From positions 2,606,001-2,670,000 of the forward strand of contig NZ_CP028923.1 in assembly GCF_005166025.1 (NCBI RefSeq): a DNA stretch of 64,000 nt, given 5' to 3'. The notes under the pieces were generated by a model. That model searched no databases. It was not told the origin of the DNA and saw only the letters and a list, made by a program, of their open reading frames with translations. Position numbers and translations under genes: made by a program. Of this stretch, positions 18,826-28,548 are shown piece by piece. This DNA is from Mangrovivirga cuniculi (lineage in GTDB: Bacteria > Bacteroidota > Bacteroidia > Cytophagales > Cyclobacteriaceae). Every line of letters starts with the position of its first letter. The stretch's first letter is position 1.

Positions 18826-20628
18826 ATGCGCGAATCGGAGTTTATCAGACAAAATAAAGAAAAGTGGCAGTATTTTGAAAGGTTATCGAAAACTTCAGGA
18901 TCAAATCCTGATGAATTTCATAAGCTTTACATTGAAATAACTGATGATTTAAGCTACTCCAGATCTCATTATCCAAATAGGATGATCCGGGTCTATTTAA
19001 ATAATATAAGCCAGAGACTTTACCATAGCCTAAATAAAAACAAAAAGACAGGGATGAACCGATTCCTGAATTTTTGGAAATTTGATCTTCCACAAACTAT
19101 GTGGAACTCAAGAAAGGAAGTTTTGGCTTCATTTATTTTATTCTGGATGTTCTTTGCCATAGGCGCTTTTTGTGCTCACTACCAACCAGATTTTATCGTT
19201 CAGATACTTGGCCCTGAGTACGTATCTATGACAGAAGAAAACATCGCAGCCGGTGATCCAATGGGTGTTTATAAAGATGATAATGAACTGTCAATGTTCG
19301 TAGGGATAAGTTTAAACAACATGGTTGTCATGGCTAAAACCTATCTCTTTGGCATTTTTTCATTGATTGGTACTTTTATTATTCTTCTTTATAATGGAAT
19401 AATGATTGGATCATTTCAATACTTTTTTATTGAAAAAGGCTTGTTCTGGGAATCATTTTCAACAATATGGGTTCATGGTACCATAGAGATATCGTGTATT
19501 GTTCTGGCAGGTGCAGCAGGTCTGGTTCTTGGAAAAGGCTGGATGTTTCCAGGAACTTATTCGAGATTACAATCTTTTTTAATCCAGGCAAAAAGGTCTA
19601 CTAAGATTATTGTAGGAACTGCCCCATTCGTAATCATAGCAGCATTCATCGAAAGCTTTATCACAAGGTTTGATGACACACCAATTATATTTAGATTATT
19701 ATTTATTTTGGTTTGTGCAGTATTAATGGTTGGTTATTTTATAGTTTATCCCTGGTTCTTAAATAAAACTTCCCAGGTTAAAGATGAAAAAGTAGAGGTT
19801 CCTTTAACTGCCAACCATGACTTCAAACTTCGGAACCTGATCAAAAGTCCTGGTCTTATTATTACCGATTCTTTTTTTCTGATAAAGTCTAATTTTAAGA
19901 AATTAATGAAAGCTACTACCCTGTTAGTTTTTGTAATATCCGGAGTAACATGGGCCTTATTAAATATTGATCCTATTTTAAAGGAAGACTTTTTCTCAAT
20001 TTATGATTATTATAATGCAAGTACTTTGGTAGCGCGATTTGAAGAACTAAATGTGATTTGGTTAATAGTCTTTGTTCTTACAACTTCATTTATAGGCTAT
20101 TATAGTCAAAAGCTGATATATAATAAATTCAATATAAAAATTAAACCTATACAGGTTTTTTTACATTGTGTTATTGCCTTTTCACTTATATGTGTTCTTT
20201 TAACCTTTAATTTCTTCTTACTCACTATAACAGGAATTATAATCTTTCCTATTTTGATTATTCCTGTTTTTGCATCCGTTTCAGGAGATTATAGGTTTTC
20301 TGAAATAATCGGTTCAGGATTTAAAGTACTTAAATTTAATTTTTCTTCAGTACTGTTAGTTGGGCTTAGCTGGCTGTTTTTTTCATTTGTGATCTCTTAT
20401 CTAATTGATTTTTTATTGGGAGCAGGTTCCTTTGTTAATTACCTGGTAAGTATGCATTTTGAGCAATTTGAAAGTTATGATATTTTTAATTCTATTTATT
20501 TATTGAGTATCGATCTTTTAAAGTTGCCATTATTTCAACCTTATTCTTTTTTTTACAGATACAGATATTTTACTCTTACAGAGAAATATCGGAATCAAAT
20601 GGCTTGCGAGAAAAAATTCACAGTTTAA
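18826..20628 (+). CDS. SpoIIM-like (stage II sporulation M) membrane protein with extra C-terminal membrane domain
   Basis: A 600-residue protein. Residues ~1-320 match the Bacteroidota SpoIIM/DUF95 form: MRESEFIRQNKEKW, DDLSYSRSHYPN, then five or so helices with YNGIMIGSFQYFF, WVHGTIEISCIVLAG and MFPGTYSRLQS. Residues ~335-590 add roughly six further membrane segments with no SpoIIM match, resembling the membrane protein usually encoded as a separate gene at this point. So this may be a fusion (inference). The organism is not a spore former by these signs. I chose ATG 18826; a GTG at 18811 adds five residues. First gene of a five-gene operon. Confidence 0.86.
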   Translation: MRESEFIRQNKEKWQYFERLSKTSGSNPDEFHKLYIEITDDLSYSRSHYPNRMIRVYLNNISQRLYHSLNKNKKTGMNRFLNFWKFDLPQTMWNSRKEVLASFILFWMFFAIGAFCAHYQPDFIVQILGPEYVSMTEENIAAGDPMGVYKDDNELSMFVGISLNNMVVMAKTYLFGIFSLIGTFIILLYNGIMIGSFQYFFIEKGLFWESFSTIWVHGTIEISCIVLAGAAGLVLGKGWMFPGTYSRLQSFLIQAKRSTKIIVGTAPFVIIAAFIESFITRFDDTPIIFRLLFILVCAVLMVGYFIVYPWFLNKTSQVKDEKVEVPLTANHDFKLRNLIKSPGLIITDSFFLIKSNFKKLMKATTLLVFVISGVTWALLNIDPILKEDFFSIYDYYNASTLVARFEELNVIWLIVFVLTTSFIGYYSQKLIYNKFNIKIKPIQVFLHCVIAFSLICVLLTFNFFLLTITGIIIFPILIIPVFASVSGDYRFSEIIGSGFKVLKFNFSSVLLVGLSWLFFSFVISYLIDFLLGAGSFVNYLVSMHFEQFESYDIFNSIYLLSIDLLKLPLFQPYSFFYRYRYFTLTEKYRNQMACEKKFTV

Positions 20629-20641
20629 TCAGTAACGTGGG

Positions 20642-21328
20642 ATGAGTAAAACCAGATTTTTTTATTTTTATATTTTTTTTACTTCCATATGTATCATATC
20701 TATCCAAGCTCAGGATTCCTTAAGTCTAGACCAGAAAGATTTGGAACAAGTATCAAAGGGAGTCGACTACAAATTCCAGGAAAAAGAAGTGGAAAAAGAT
20801 GAGGATAGTTCCGGAGATATAGATTTTGATCCAGGAGTCGGAAGCTGGTTTAATAATGCCGGGCCGGTATTTAAAGTAGCCCTCATAATTATAGGAATAG
20901 GTGTCATTCTATCTTTATTGATATGGCTTGTAAATAACAGTGGTAAATCTAATCTGAAAAATAATCAGGCTGTTACCATTTTATCAGATGAAGAGATCAC
21001 TGAAAAAACAATGATTCTAGATTTTGACCAGTTGATTAAACAGGCAGAAGATGAAGGTAAATATGCTTATTCTTTAAGATTATTTTATCAATGGATTATA
21101 AGAATACTTGCGGAGAATGGTTATATAGTCTGGAAAAAAGATAAAACAAATCATCAATTTTTAAATGAATTAGAAGATCAGGATATTAAATCTGATTTTC
21201 GTAAGATCACACTTATTTTTGAAAAATACTGGTATGGAGAATATCCTATTGATGTAAATAAATACCTCGAAGAAAAAGGAAAGTTTAACAATCTGCTAAG
21301 AGAATTAAATGAGAGACAACCTGGTTAA
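20642..21328 (+). CDS. DUF4129 domain membrane protein
   Basis: A 228-residue protein: signal peptide (residues ~5-22, ending IQAQ), an acidic periplasmic stretch, one transmembrane helix at ~78-97, then the cytoplasmic DUF4129 helices (YSLRLFYQWIIRILAENG, NHQFLNEL, FEKYWYGEYP). DUF4129 resembles the domain attached to transglutaminase proteins in MoxR/DUF58 gene clusters. Starts 13 bases after the SpoIIM-like gene and overlaps the DUF4350 gene by 20 bases, so it is in the same operon. Role unknown. Confidence 0.88.
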   Translation: MSKTRFFYFYIFFTSICIISIQAQDSLSLDQKDLEQVSKGVDYKFQEKEVEKDEDSSGDIDFDPGVGSWFNNAGPVFKVALIIIGIGVILSLLIWLVNNSGKSNLKNNQAVTILSDEEITEKTMILDFDQLIKQAEDEGKYAYSLRLFYQWIIRILAENGYIVWKKDKTNHQFLNELEDQDIKSDFRKITLIFEKYWYGEYPIDVNKYLEEKGKFNNLLRELNERQPG

Positions 21329-22517
21329 TATTATTATAGCAGTTTTTATTGGTCTAGTGGCTCTTCTTTTTGTAATAAATGCACTAAATGATAATTATCA
21401 TTGGTCAGAAAATTATTACTGGGAAGGAGAAAACCCATATGATCTTAAAATATATAAAGATTGGCTGGAAACACTTGATGATAAAACAGTTGATTTTATA
21501 GATGTCAGAAATGCAGAACGTTCTTTCGATAGTACTTCAGCATATATTATTGTTGGTAATCATTTAGCTGAAAGCAATAAACAACTTCCAAAATTTTTTG
21601 ATGCTGTTAATAATGGTGCTACGGCGTTAATAGCAACTTATACTAATCCGTCTGATATTTTAGATTCTCTTGAGGCAGAATTAGGTTATGAACTATATTA
21701 TTTCAGTAATGAAACGCTTAAGAGATTTACAATAAGCAATGAAAATTATTCAGAAATCTTTGTTAAGTATAATCAATATGGTGATCCTCTAATAACTAGT
21801 GAAGTCAGGGTTTTGCAAGATTATAATATAGACCACCTCACTCCTTTACTTTATATTGATGAAGGACCAATTGCATTTGAAGTTTCTTATGGAAATGGTA
21901 AGCTTATTTTCATTAACACACCCATCGTTTTTTCGAATTACTATCTGTCGAATAGAAAATTTCAGACAGCAAAATTCCTCACTAAACGGCTGGAAGGCGA
22001 AAAGATATATTTGGACAGATACTTCACCAATCCTTATAAAAACGAAGAATATATAGATGATGACCAAATGGGTTCGAATCCATTAAGTTTTGTTCTGTCC
22101 GACAAACATTTATCAACTGCATGGTATGTTTTTCTTGCAACAGCTTTGATTTATCTATTTTATGTTTCGAAAAGAAAACAAAGAGTAATTCCCGTAATTC
22201 CAGATAAGGAGAACAGGACACTTAACCATGTTAAGTTAGTTGGAGAGCTTTACTATCAGAAAGCTGATTCTTATGTGATATTTCAAAAGCTTTACAAGGT
22301 GTTTTTTGAACATATAAGGTCCAGATATAATCTGAACACTTCAAAGATTGATGATAATTTAATAAAGAAACTTAATATGAAATCCGGAGTTGAGATTGAG
22401 TTGATTCAAACAATTGTTCAGAAAATTGAAAATTTGAATTACAAAAAATCAGTTTCAGATAAAGAATTAATAGACATTTATAATTTAATACAAACTTTCT
22501 ATAAAAAGGAACTATAG
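21309..22517 (+). CDS. DUF4350 domain membrane protein
   Basis: A 402-residue protein with an N-terminal membrane helix (residues ~6-25), a ~240-residue periplasmic DUF4350 domain resembling a glutamine-amidotransferase-like fold (YIIVGNHLAES, ATALIATYTNP, GNGKLIFINTP), a second helix at ~268-285 and a ~110-residue cytoplasmic tail. Its overlap with the DUF4129 gene and the 3-base gap to moxR mark one transcription unit. No catalytic triad is evident. Probably a partner of the MoxR ATPase at the membrane, by context only. Confidence 0.86.
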   Translation: MRDNLVNIIIAVFIGLVALLFVINALNDNYHWSENYYWEGENPYDLKIYKDWLETLDDKTVDFIDVRNAERSFDSTSAYIIVGNHLAESNKQLPKFFDAVNNGATALIATYTNPSDILDSLEAELGYELYYFSNETLKRFTISNENYSEIFVKYNQYGDPLITSEVRVLQDYNIDHLTPLLYIDEGPIAFEVSYGNGKLIFINTPIVFSNYYLSNRKFQTAKFLTKRLEGEKIYLDRYFTNPYKNEEYIDDDQMGSNPLSFVLSDKHLSTAWYVFLATALIYLFYVSKRKQRVIPVIPDKENRTLNHVKLVGELYYQKADSYVIFQKLYKVFFEHIRSRYNLNTSKIDDNLIKKLNMKSGVEIELIQTIVQKIENLNYKKSVSDKELIDIYNLIQTFYKKEL

Positions 22518-22520
22518 ATT

Positions 22521-23540
22521 ATGGAAGAGAATAGAATTGAAGAAAACGGACCAGTATCAGACTCAGGTGAAATTGAAAATAACAACGAGGAAAAGTATAT
22601 ACAACTAAGTGATAAAGTTCAATTACTAAAAAATGAAATAGGCAAGCTTGTTGTTGGACAAGAAGAGTTGGTAGAATTATATGTAATAGCACTATTTAGT
22701 GGTGGTCATTTATTACTGGAAGGTTTTCCTGGTATCGCTAAAACTATGAGTGCCAAACTTCTATCTAAAGCGATTGATGCAGAGTTTAGCAGGATACAAT
22801 TTACGCCGGACCTAATGCCTTCTGATGTTTTAGGTACCTCAATATTTAATATGGGTAAATCAGAATTTGAATTTAAAAAAGGTCCATTATTTTCTCAGGT
22901 GGTACTTATCGACGAAATAAACCGTGCTCCGGCCAAAACACAGGCAGCACTTTTTGAGGTTATGGAGGAACGTCAGATCACCGTAGACGGTATGACATAT
23001 AAAATGGAATTTCCATTTATGGTGCTCGCTACTCAAAACCCAATCGAGCAGGAAGGAACATATAAGTTACCGGAAGCTCAATTAGATAGGTTCCTTTTTA
23101 AAGTTAATATGACCTATCCAAACCTTGAGGACGAGATTTCTATACTAAATAAATTTAAGGATGATTTCAATAAAGAAAGTAAAACAGATATAAATACTAT
23201 CCTTGAGAAATCTAATATTACAGAATTCCAAAAGTTAGTAGAAGAAGTTCATATAAAAGACCAGCTGGTGAATTACATCGCCTCGATAGTGTTTAATACC
23301 AGAAATCATCATGATCTATATCTGGGAGCATCTCCTAGAGCTTCTTTATCAATATTAAAAGCTTCAAAGGCTACAGCTGCACTAAAAGGCAGGAGTTTCG
23401 TTATACCAGAAGATATAATGTATGTAGCACCTTTTGTATTAAATCACCGGGTGGTATTAACTCCGGAAAAAGAACTTGAAGGTGTAGATACCAAAGAAGT
23501 AATTAAAAATATTGTCGAAGAAATAGAGGTGCCGAGGTAA
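22521..23540 (+). CDS. MoxR family AAA+ ATPase
   Basis: A 339-residue AAA+ ATPase. Walker A GFPGIAKT at ~68-75, Walker B VVLIDEINRAP at ~129-139, sensor 1 LATQNPIEQEGTY, then LPEAQLDRF, and the C-terminal lid with GASPRASLSILKASK. MoxR proteins act as chaperones that remodel or activate a partner carrying a vWA-type domain, here almost certainly the DUF58 protein whose start overlaps the moxR stop by one base. Cytoplasmic; residues 1-30 are an acidic extension. Confidence 0.95.
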   Translation: MEENRIEENGPVSDSGEIENNNEEKYIQLSDKVQLLKNEIGKLVVGQEELVELYVIALFSGGHLLLEGFPGIAKTMSAKLLSKAIDAEFSRIQFTPDLMPSDVLGTSIFNMGKSEFEFKKGPLFSQVVLIDEINRAPAKTQAALFEVMEERQITVDGMTYKMEFPFMVLATQNPIEQEGTYKLPEAQLDRFLFKVNMTYPNLEDEISILNKFKDDFNKESKTDINTILEKSNITEFQKLVEEVHIKDQLVNYIASIVFNTRNHHDLYLGASPRASLSILKASKATAALKGRSFVIPEDIMYVAPFVLNHRVVLTPEKELEGVDTKEVIKNIVEEIEVPR

Positions 23541-24874
23541 TGTTCCTTAAAAAACTATTTATTAATTCTCCTTTTTACCTGATCCTATTGGGAGTTACAG
23601 GGGTATTTTTTCTATCATTCTTTTTTCCTGCTATATACTTTGCAGGATTTGTAATGCTGGGAATACTACTTGTTGTTTCCTGCGTAGATATATTATTGCT
23701 TTTTAACTGGTATAAAGATCAATATTTTTCAGCGAGAAGGTCACATGCCAAAGTGCTTTCTCTGGGAAACAATAATAAAGTCAGAATACACCTTTCAAAG
23801 ACGGTTGACAAAAAATTAAATGGATATTTTATTGATGAGATACCAGTTAAATGTCAGGAAAGAAACCTTAGGTTTAGTTACGATTTTGGAGGTCTGGATC
23901 ATTTGACTAAGACATATAGTTTACATATTGTCGAAAGAGGGAAATATAAATTCGGTGATTTAAGACTATTTGTAAACAGTCCGCTAAAGCTATTTACAAA
24001 GAGAATTACTATACCACTTTCTGAAACTGTTCCCGCCTACCCTTCTATAATCGATCTTAAAAAATATAATCTACATTCAATTCAATCCCTCCAGATGTTT
24101 GAAGGGATAAAAAGAATAAGGCGAATTGGTCAAAGTACTGAATTTGAGCAAATTAAAGATTACGTTCAGGGAGATGAGATTAAAAAGATCAATTGGAAAG
24201 CAACCGGAAGAACGGGAAAGCTGAAGGTAAATCATTATGAAGAGGAAAAATCTCAGCAGATCTATTCAATTATCGATCGTTCGAGAGCCATGTATATGCC
24301 ATTTAATAAGATGTCGTTAACCGACTATGCTGTGAACGCTTCTTTAATTCTTTCTAATGCTGCTATTCAAAAAAATGACAAGGCAGGATTGATTACTTTT
24401 TCAGCTCATCAGGGAGCTATGATTAAAGCTGACAAAAATCCTATTCAGCTTCGAAGAATTAATGAGGTGCTTTATTCTTTAGATCAGGATACTACTGAAG
24501 CAGATTTTGAATTATTATATCAGAATATAAGAAGAGTTATAAAGCATCGAAGTATGTTAATGCTATACACTAATTTCGAAAGTAAGTATACTATAGAAAG
24601 GGTGTTGCCAGTGCTTCGGAAATTATCAAAATTACATTTATTGATAGTGGTTATTTTTGAGAATGAAGAGACAACCAAATATGCTACGGAAGATGCTCAA
24701 AACTTGAGAGAGATTTATTATAAGGTCGTTGCTGGTGAATTGGCCATGGAAAAAAAGCTTATGATAAAGGAACTTCAGCATCTTGGAATTCAAACCATTT
24801 ACACCCGTCCACAAGACCTGAGCATCAATACTTTAAATAAGTACCTGGAGTTGAAAGCCAAGGGGCTGATATAA
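23540..24874 (+). CDS. DUF58 domain protein (vWA-like partner of MoxR)
   Basis: A 444-residue protein with two membrane helices at ~12-55, a beta-rich middle and a C-terminal DUF58/vWA-like domain; the hallmark is YVQGDEIKKINWKATGRTGKLKV with YSIIDRSRAMYM as the metal-site-like strand (DxSxxM-like). Stop/start overlap of one base with moxR. MoxR-DUF58 pairs are widespread and thought to control assembly or integrity of envelope complexes. Last gene of the operon; no hairpin follows in 24875-24973. Confidence 0.93.
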   Translation: MFLKKLFINSPFYLILLGVTGVFFLSFFFPAIYFAGFVMLGILLVVSCVDILLLFNWYKDQYFSARRSHAKVLSLGNNNKVRIHLSKTVDKKLNGYFIDEIPVKCQERNLRFSYDFGGLDHLTKTYSLHIVERGKYKFGDLRLFVNSPLKLFTKRITIPLSETVPAYPSIIDLKKYNLHSIQSLQMFEGIKRIRRIGQSTEFEQIKDYVQGDEIKKINWKATGRTGKLKVNHYEEEKSQQIYSIIDRSRAMYMPFNKMSLTDYAVNASLILSNAAIQKNDKAGLITFSAHQGAMIKADKNPIQLRRINEVLYSLDQDTTEADFELLYQNIRRVIKHRSMLMLYTNFESKYTIERVLPVLRKLSKLHLLIVVIFENEETTKYATEDAQNLREIYYKVVAGELAMEKKLMIKELQHLGIQTIYTRPQDLSINTLNKYLELKAKGLI

Positions 24875-24973
24875 AACAATTGAAAATAAAGGCTGCCTTT
24901 AAATAGCATATAATGTTCCTGTTTCTTATTTTCGGGACAATTTTTTTGAGAAAAAAACTTAAAACCTAAACTA

Positions 24974-26656
24974 ATGCAAGAATTAAATTCTTATTTAGAA
25001 TCGATTAACAGCTATGTTGGAGAGGCCGATTGGTTTTTATTTTTACTACTTGGTACTGGCTTGTTTTTCACAGTATATTTAGGATTTCCTCAGATACGGT
25101 ATTTCAGGCATGCCATAAATGTTGTTCTTGGAAAGTATGATAAAAAAGGAGAAGCTGGAGATGCGTCACACTTTCAGGCATTAACAACTGCCCTTTCCGG
25201 AACTGTAGGTACAGGTAATATTGGTGGTGTAGCCCTTGCATTACATATCGGTGGTCCGGCAGCATTATTCTGGATGCTGGTTACCGCGTTTTTTGGTATG
25301 ACTACTAAATTCGTTGAGGTTACCCTGTCGCATAAATACCGTGAAAAAACGGCAGACGGTACTATGGCCGGTGGTCCTATGTACTACATGAAGCATGCGA
25401 ATTTCAAATTATTTAATCTGAATTTCAATGGCGTAAGTAAGGTTTTAGCAGTAGTATTTGCTTTAGCAACGATCCTGTCTTCCTTTGGTACAGGTAATAT
25501 GCCGCAAATAAATAATATTGCAACATCAGTTAAAACCACTTTTGATGTCGATCCTATAATTACCGGCTCTGTTCTTAGCGTATTATTGGCACTAGTAATT
25601 ATTGGTGGTATTAAAAGGATTGTTAAAGTAACTGAAAAATTAGTGCCTTCAATGGCATTGATCTACTTCCTTGGTGCATTTAGTGTTATATTTTATAACT
25701 GGGAAAATGTACTTCCTTCGTTAACTTCAATATTTACAAATGTATTTAGTGGTACTGCCGTAACAGGTGGTTTCCTTGGAGCAGGATTTAAATTTGCATT
25801 CAACAATGGTGTTGCTAGAGGCCTTTTTTCAAATGAAGCAGGTCAGGGTAGTGCACCGATTGCTCACGCTGCTGCAAGAACTGAAGAGCCTGTTTCTGAA
25901 GGTATGGTTGCTATACTAGAACCATTTATCGATACAATACTGATCTGTACAATTACAGGTCTTGTTTTATTGTCTTCAGGAGCATGGAAAGATAAGTTCC
26001 AAAATGACTTTGCAACGACTGATATCGAAGTCATCGCTAAAGTGATGGAAGAGAATCCTGAAAATCAGCGTGCTGTATTCAGGCATCTGGAAGAGCGTGA
26101 ATTGCTTCCTGATTACAATGGCGACCTTACCATTAAAGATGGGAAGTTCGTCGATGATGTAACTATTATTCACGCAAGATCCTTTGCTGAGAATGTCAGG
26201 GTTACTAAAGACGGACAACCCTATAATGGAACGATTCCGGCAGAAGATGGTGATGTTTCTTTACCTGATGGTGTAGTAGTTTCAGGAAAATCTCTTGTTC
26301 ACTCGGCTCCTTTAACTACTCAGGCATTCAGACTTGGATATCTCGGTGATTGGGGTAAATATATTGTTTCCATTGGAATGTTGTTATTCGCATTTTCTAC
26401 AGCTATTTCATGGTCATATTATGGTGACCGTGCGACAACTTTCTTATTTGGTAATAAGTATGTTATCATCTATCGAATATTCTATGTAATAGCATTTTTT
26501 ATAGCTGCTTTTGTGGAAGCCAAAATAATCTGGACAATTGCAGGAATTACAATTGCCTTGATGACATTACCAAACCTTATTGGTATTGTTATGCTACATA
26601 AAGAAATGAAGTCAACGGTTGGTGATTACTGGGAAAAATTTAGAAATAGAGATTAG
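24974..26656 (+). CDS. alanine/glycine:sodium symporter (AGCS family) with an extra soluble loop
   Basis: A 560-residue inner-membrane symporter. AGCS motifs: [44 protein letters not shown], and [30 protein letters not shown]. It imports alanine or glycine with sodium. Compared with the ~450-residue bacterial forms it carries an insert of ~110 hydrophilic residues (~335-450) between two late helices, rich in acidic residues. I have seen such inserts in other Bacteroidota members; the role is unknown. Monocistronic, with its own terminator. Confidence 0.93.
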   Translation: MQELNSYLESINSYVGEADWFLFLLLGTGLFFTVYLGFPQIRYFRHAINVVLGKYDKKGEAGDASHFQALTTALSGTVGTGNIGGVALALHIGGPAALFWMLVTAFFGMTTKFVEVTLSHKYREKTADGTMAGGPMYYMKHANFKLFNLNFNGVSKVLAVVFALATILSSFGTGNMPQINNIATSVKTTFDVDPIITGSVLSVLLALVIIGGIKRIVKVTEKLVPSMALIYFLGAFSVIFYNWENVLPSLTSIFTNVFSGTAVTGGFLGAGFKFAFNNGVARGLFSNEAGQGSAPIAHAAARTEEPVSEGMVAILEPFIDTILICTITGLVLLSSGAWKDKFQNDFATTDIEVIAKVMEENPENQRAVFRHLEERELLPDYNGDLTIKDGKFVDDVTIIHARSFAENVRVTKDGQPYNGTIPAEDGDVSLPDGVVVSGKSLVHSAPLTTQAFRLGYLGDWGKYIVSIGMLLFAFSTAISWSYYGDRATTFLFGNKYVIIYRIFYVIAFFIAAFVEAKIIWTIAGITIALMTLPNLIGIVMLHKEMKSTVGDYWEKFRNRD

Positions 26657-26682
26657 CCTTAATTAAACCTAAACCTATAAAA

Positions 26683-26700
26683 AGTGGCCCGAAGGCCACT
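26683..26700 (+). terminator. intrinsic terminator of the AGCS symporter gene
   Basis: Stem AGTGGCC / GGCCACT, loop CGAA, followed by TTTTTATTTT, 26 bases after the stop. Confidence 0.9.
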
Positions 26701-26832
26701 TTTTTATTTTATTCTATTATCAGAGGTTACATTTTTCATATAAAAAGTATAAATATTTAAATAGATTGTTTGAGTAATTGAAGATAAACAAATGATTTTT
26801 TAAGGTGAATGAGGTATTTTTATCGATAAAAA

Positions 26833-26862
26833 TTGATTATTGATATTTTTTAGCTTACTTTG
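26833..26862 (+). promoter_or_regulatory. Bacteroidota-type promoter for the 26.9-kb secreted protein
   Basis: TTG at 26833-26835, a 19-base spacer, and TTACTTTG at 26855-26862 (7 of 8 to TAnnTTTG). Transcription would begin near 26869, which is why I place the gene start at 26917 and not at the upstream ATG. Confidence 0.5.
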
Positions 26863-26916
26863 CCCTTCCGGTATTATAAAATAATGATAAATAAGCGGTT
26901 ACATATTGAATTTAAG

Positions 26917-27549
26917 ATGTCCAATGCCAAAATACTCATTTTGGCTGTGGCTATGCTATTCGTATGTGATTTATCAATATATGCACAACAATATGCTTAT
27001 ATACCTGCCGCTAACGTCACAAGATCTAATTCTGATGAAATAAATCAGGCCAGAGCCGATTTACAATCTCTTTTATATCATAGAGAGAAATATGATCTTG
27101 AATTTCAGATGAAAGAAATTAAAAGGATTAAGAATCTAGGATTGAAAGATGACGTTGTAATCAACCTGGTAAAAACTCTTGAAGAATTAATTGAAAAAGA
27201 GAGAGTTTTCTTACCTGAAGAAAATACAAAAGCTGATAATTTTGTATTCATTAAAAATTTCAACAAGGAATTTTCTTTAGTTATAGATAATATCGCAAGA
27301 GCAGAAGATTATGATGAAGCTAATGAAATAATTTCAGAAGCTCTTGATTATTTTTCAAGCGATAAAGTGACTGTATTAGTTGATTTTGCCTCTGCTGGTG
27401 AAGATCCTGTTTACGAAAGACCGCAAACTATTTACGAATTTCTTGAATATTGTAAATTTGTTAAGCAAACAAATTTTACAGTTTCCAATCTTAAGCTTGA
27501 AGAAAATAACAAAATAGATAGACTAATTCTTCGTAAAATTTACGATTAA
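26917..27549 (+). CDS. secreted protein of unknown function (first of three)
   Basis: About 210 residues with a signal peptide (MSNAKILILAVAMLFVCDLSIYA, cleavage before QQYAY). The rest is charged and helical up to ~residue 130 and ends in a small mixed domain (YERPQTIYEFLEYCKFVKQ). I do not recognise the family. The ATG at 26860 gives a 19-residue extension of poor signal-peptide quality and lies upstream of the likely transcription start. It precedes two more secreted proteins on the same strand, 177 bases upstream of the next. Confidence 0.72.
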   Translation: MSNAKILILAVAMLFVCDLSIYAQQYAYIPAANVTRSNSDEINQARADLQSLLYHREKYDLEFQMKEIKRIKNLGLKDDVVINLVKTLEELIEKERVFLPEENTKADNFVFIKNFNKEFSLVIDNIARAEDYDEANEIISEALDYFSSDKVTVLVDFASAGEDPVYERPQTIYEFLEYCKFVKQTNFTVSNLKLEENNKIDRLILRKIYD

Positions 27550-27726
27550 TCTTTCTTCTGTTTTTTTTCGTTCGAATATTTATTCTTATTTATCCTGTTT
27601 TTTTGTAGGTTTGATTTTAGAAGTTTTTAGATTTAAAGTAAAAACTTTTTTAACGAAGGTCGTTATTTTTTATATGTCCGAAATGTTTATTTCAGATATT
27701 TGAGACGCGAAAATTATGTAAGTCGA

Positions 27727-28548
27727 ATGAAAAAGTTATATTTTTCAATTTTTATCGCCATCGTGCCATTTTTTGTAGCGCAAGCACAAGTCGGAAATGA
27801 TTTTGCTGATAAGGAAGTATTAGTAGCCTCAACAAAGCAGGTTAACCAATTTTTCCGGAGGTTTAATCTCGAAGAGGATTGGCAGGGCAATCGGTTAAGG
27901 AAAGATGATCCATTATATCGAAATAATGAGTTGCGGAAAAAAACCATCGCTCAGTTATTTGATATGAGTAATAATGGGATCAGTAATGATATCAAAAGAC
28001 AATTCATTGAAGATGTTACAAGTCCAACTTCATCAAATTATCTTACTTTCTGGGAAGGAGAATGGTTTGCTGAAGCTCACTGTAAGTTCATGTACAATGG
28101 AAAAGTAGAAGACGCCATTTTGTATATGAAACTTGAAGAGGAAAATAAGGGTATCAAATGGGTGATCAGCGATATATATTTTGAACCATTTTTTGAGATT
28201 TTTGATAAAGACCCGAATATTCGTAAAAAATATTTACATCCGATGAGTCACGAATTGGATTTTATGAATCTTAAGAAAAACCTTAAAGAAAGAGAAGAAC
28301 AAGATCTTGCTGATAATTCTTATAAACCTCATTATCTGACAGTTTTCTTTTATGAGTTGAAAAAAGGAAATCTTAAATTTTTATATACTACACAAACCTT
28401 TTATCATTTCTTCCAGGTGGATAACTGGTATTTTAAATTAGAAGAATTTAATCGCAGTACATATAACAGTGGTTGGTTAATAGCTGATTTGTTGAAGATT
28501 TCACAGTCAGAAAAGAACCTTTTACTAAAGAATATCTATCATGACTAA
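27727..28548 (+). CDS. secreted protein of unknown function (second of three)
   Basis: About 273 residues; signal peptide MKKLYFSIFIAIVPFFVAQAQ. The mature part starts with VNQFFRRFNLEEDWQGNRL and contains EGEWFAEAHCKFMYNGK and GIKWVISDIYFEP. This looks like a conserved Bacteroidota secreted domain of unnamed function with an NTF2-like feel, but I cannot name it. I chose the internal ATG at 27727; 27700 adds nine residues. A TAGGTTTG box at 27606-27613 may be the -7 element of its promoter, but no good -33 element precedes it. The gene overlaps the LRR gene by 8 bases, so the two are cotranscribed. Confidence 0.75.
   Translation: MKKLYFSIFIAIVPFFVAQAQVGNDFADKEVLVASTKQVNQFFRRFNLEEDWQGNRLRKDDPLYRNNELRKKTIAQLFDMSNNGISNDIKRQFIEDVTSPTSSNYLTFWEGEWFAEAHCKFMYNGKVEDAILYMKLEEENKGIKWVISDIYFEPFFEIFDKDPNIRKKYLHPMSHELDFMNLKKNLKEREEQDLADNSYKPHYLTVFFYELKKGNLKFLYTTQTFYHFFQVDNWYFKLEEFNRSTYNSGWLIADLLKISQSEKNLLLKNIYHD

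Noticed and set aside
26860-26916. Upstream start for the 26.9-kb secreted protein
   Set aside because: It overlaps the probable -7 promoter box and spoils the signal peptide.
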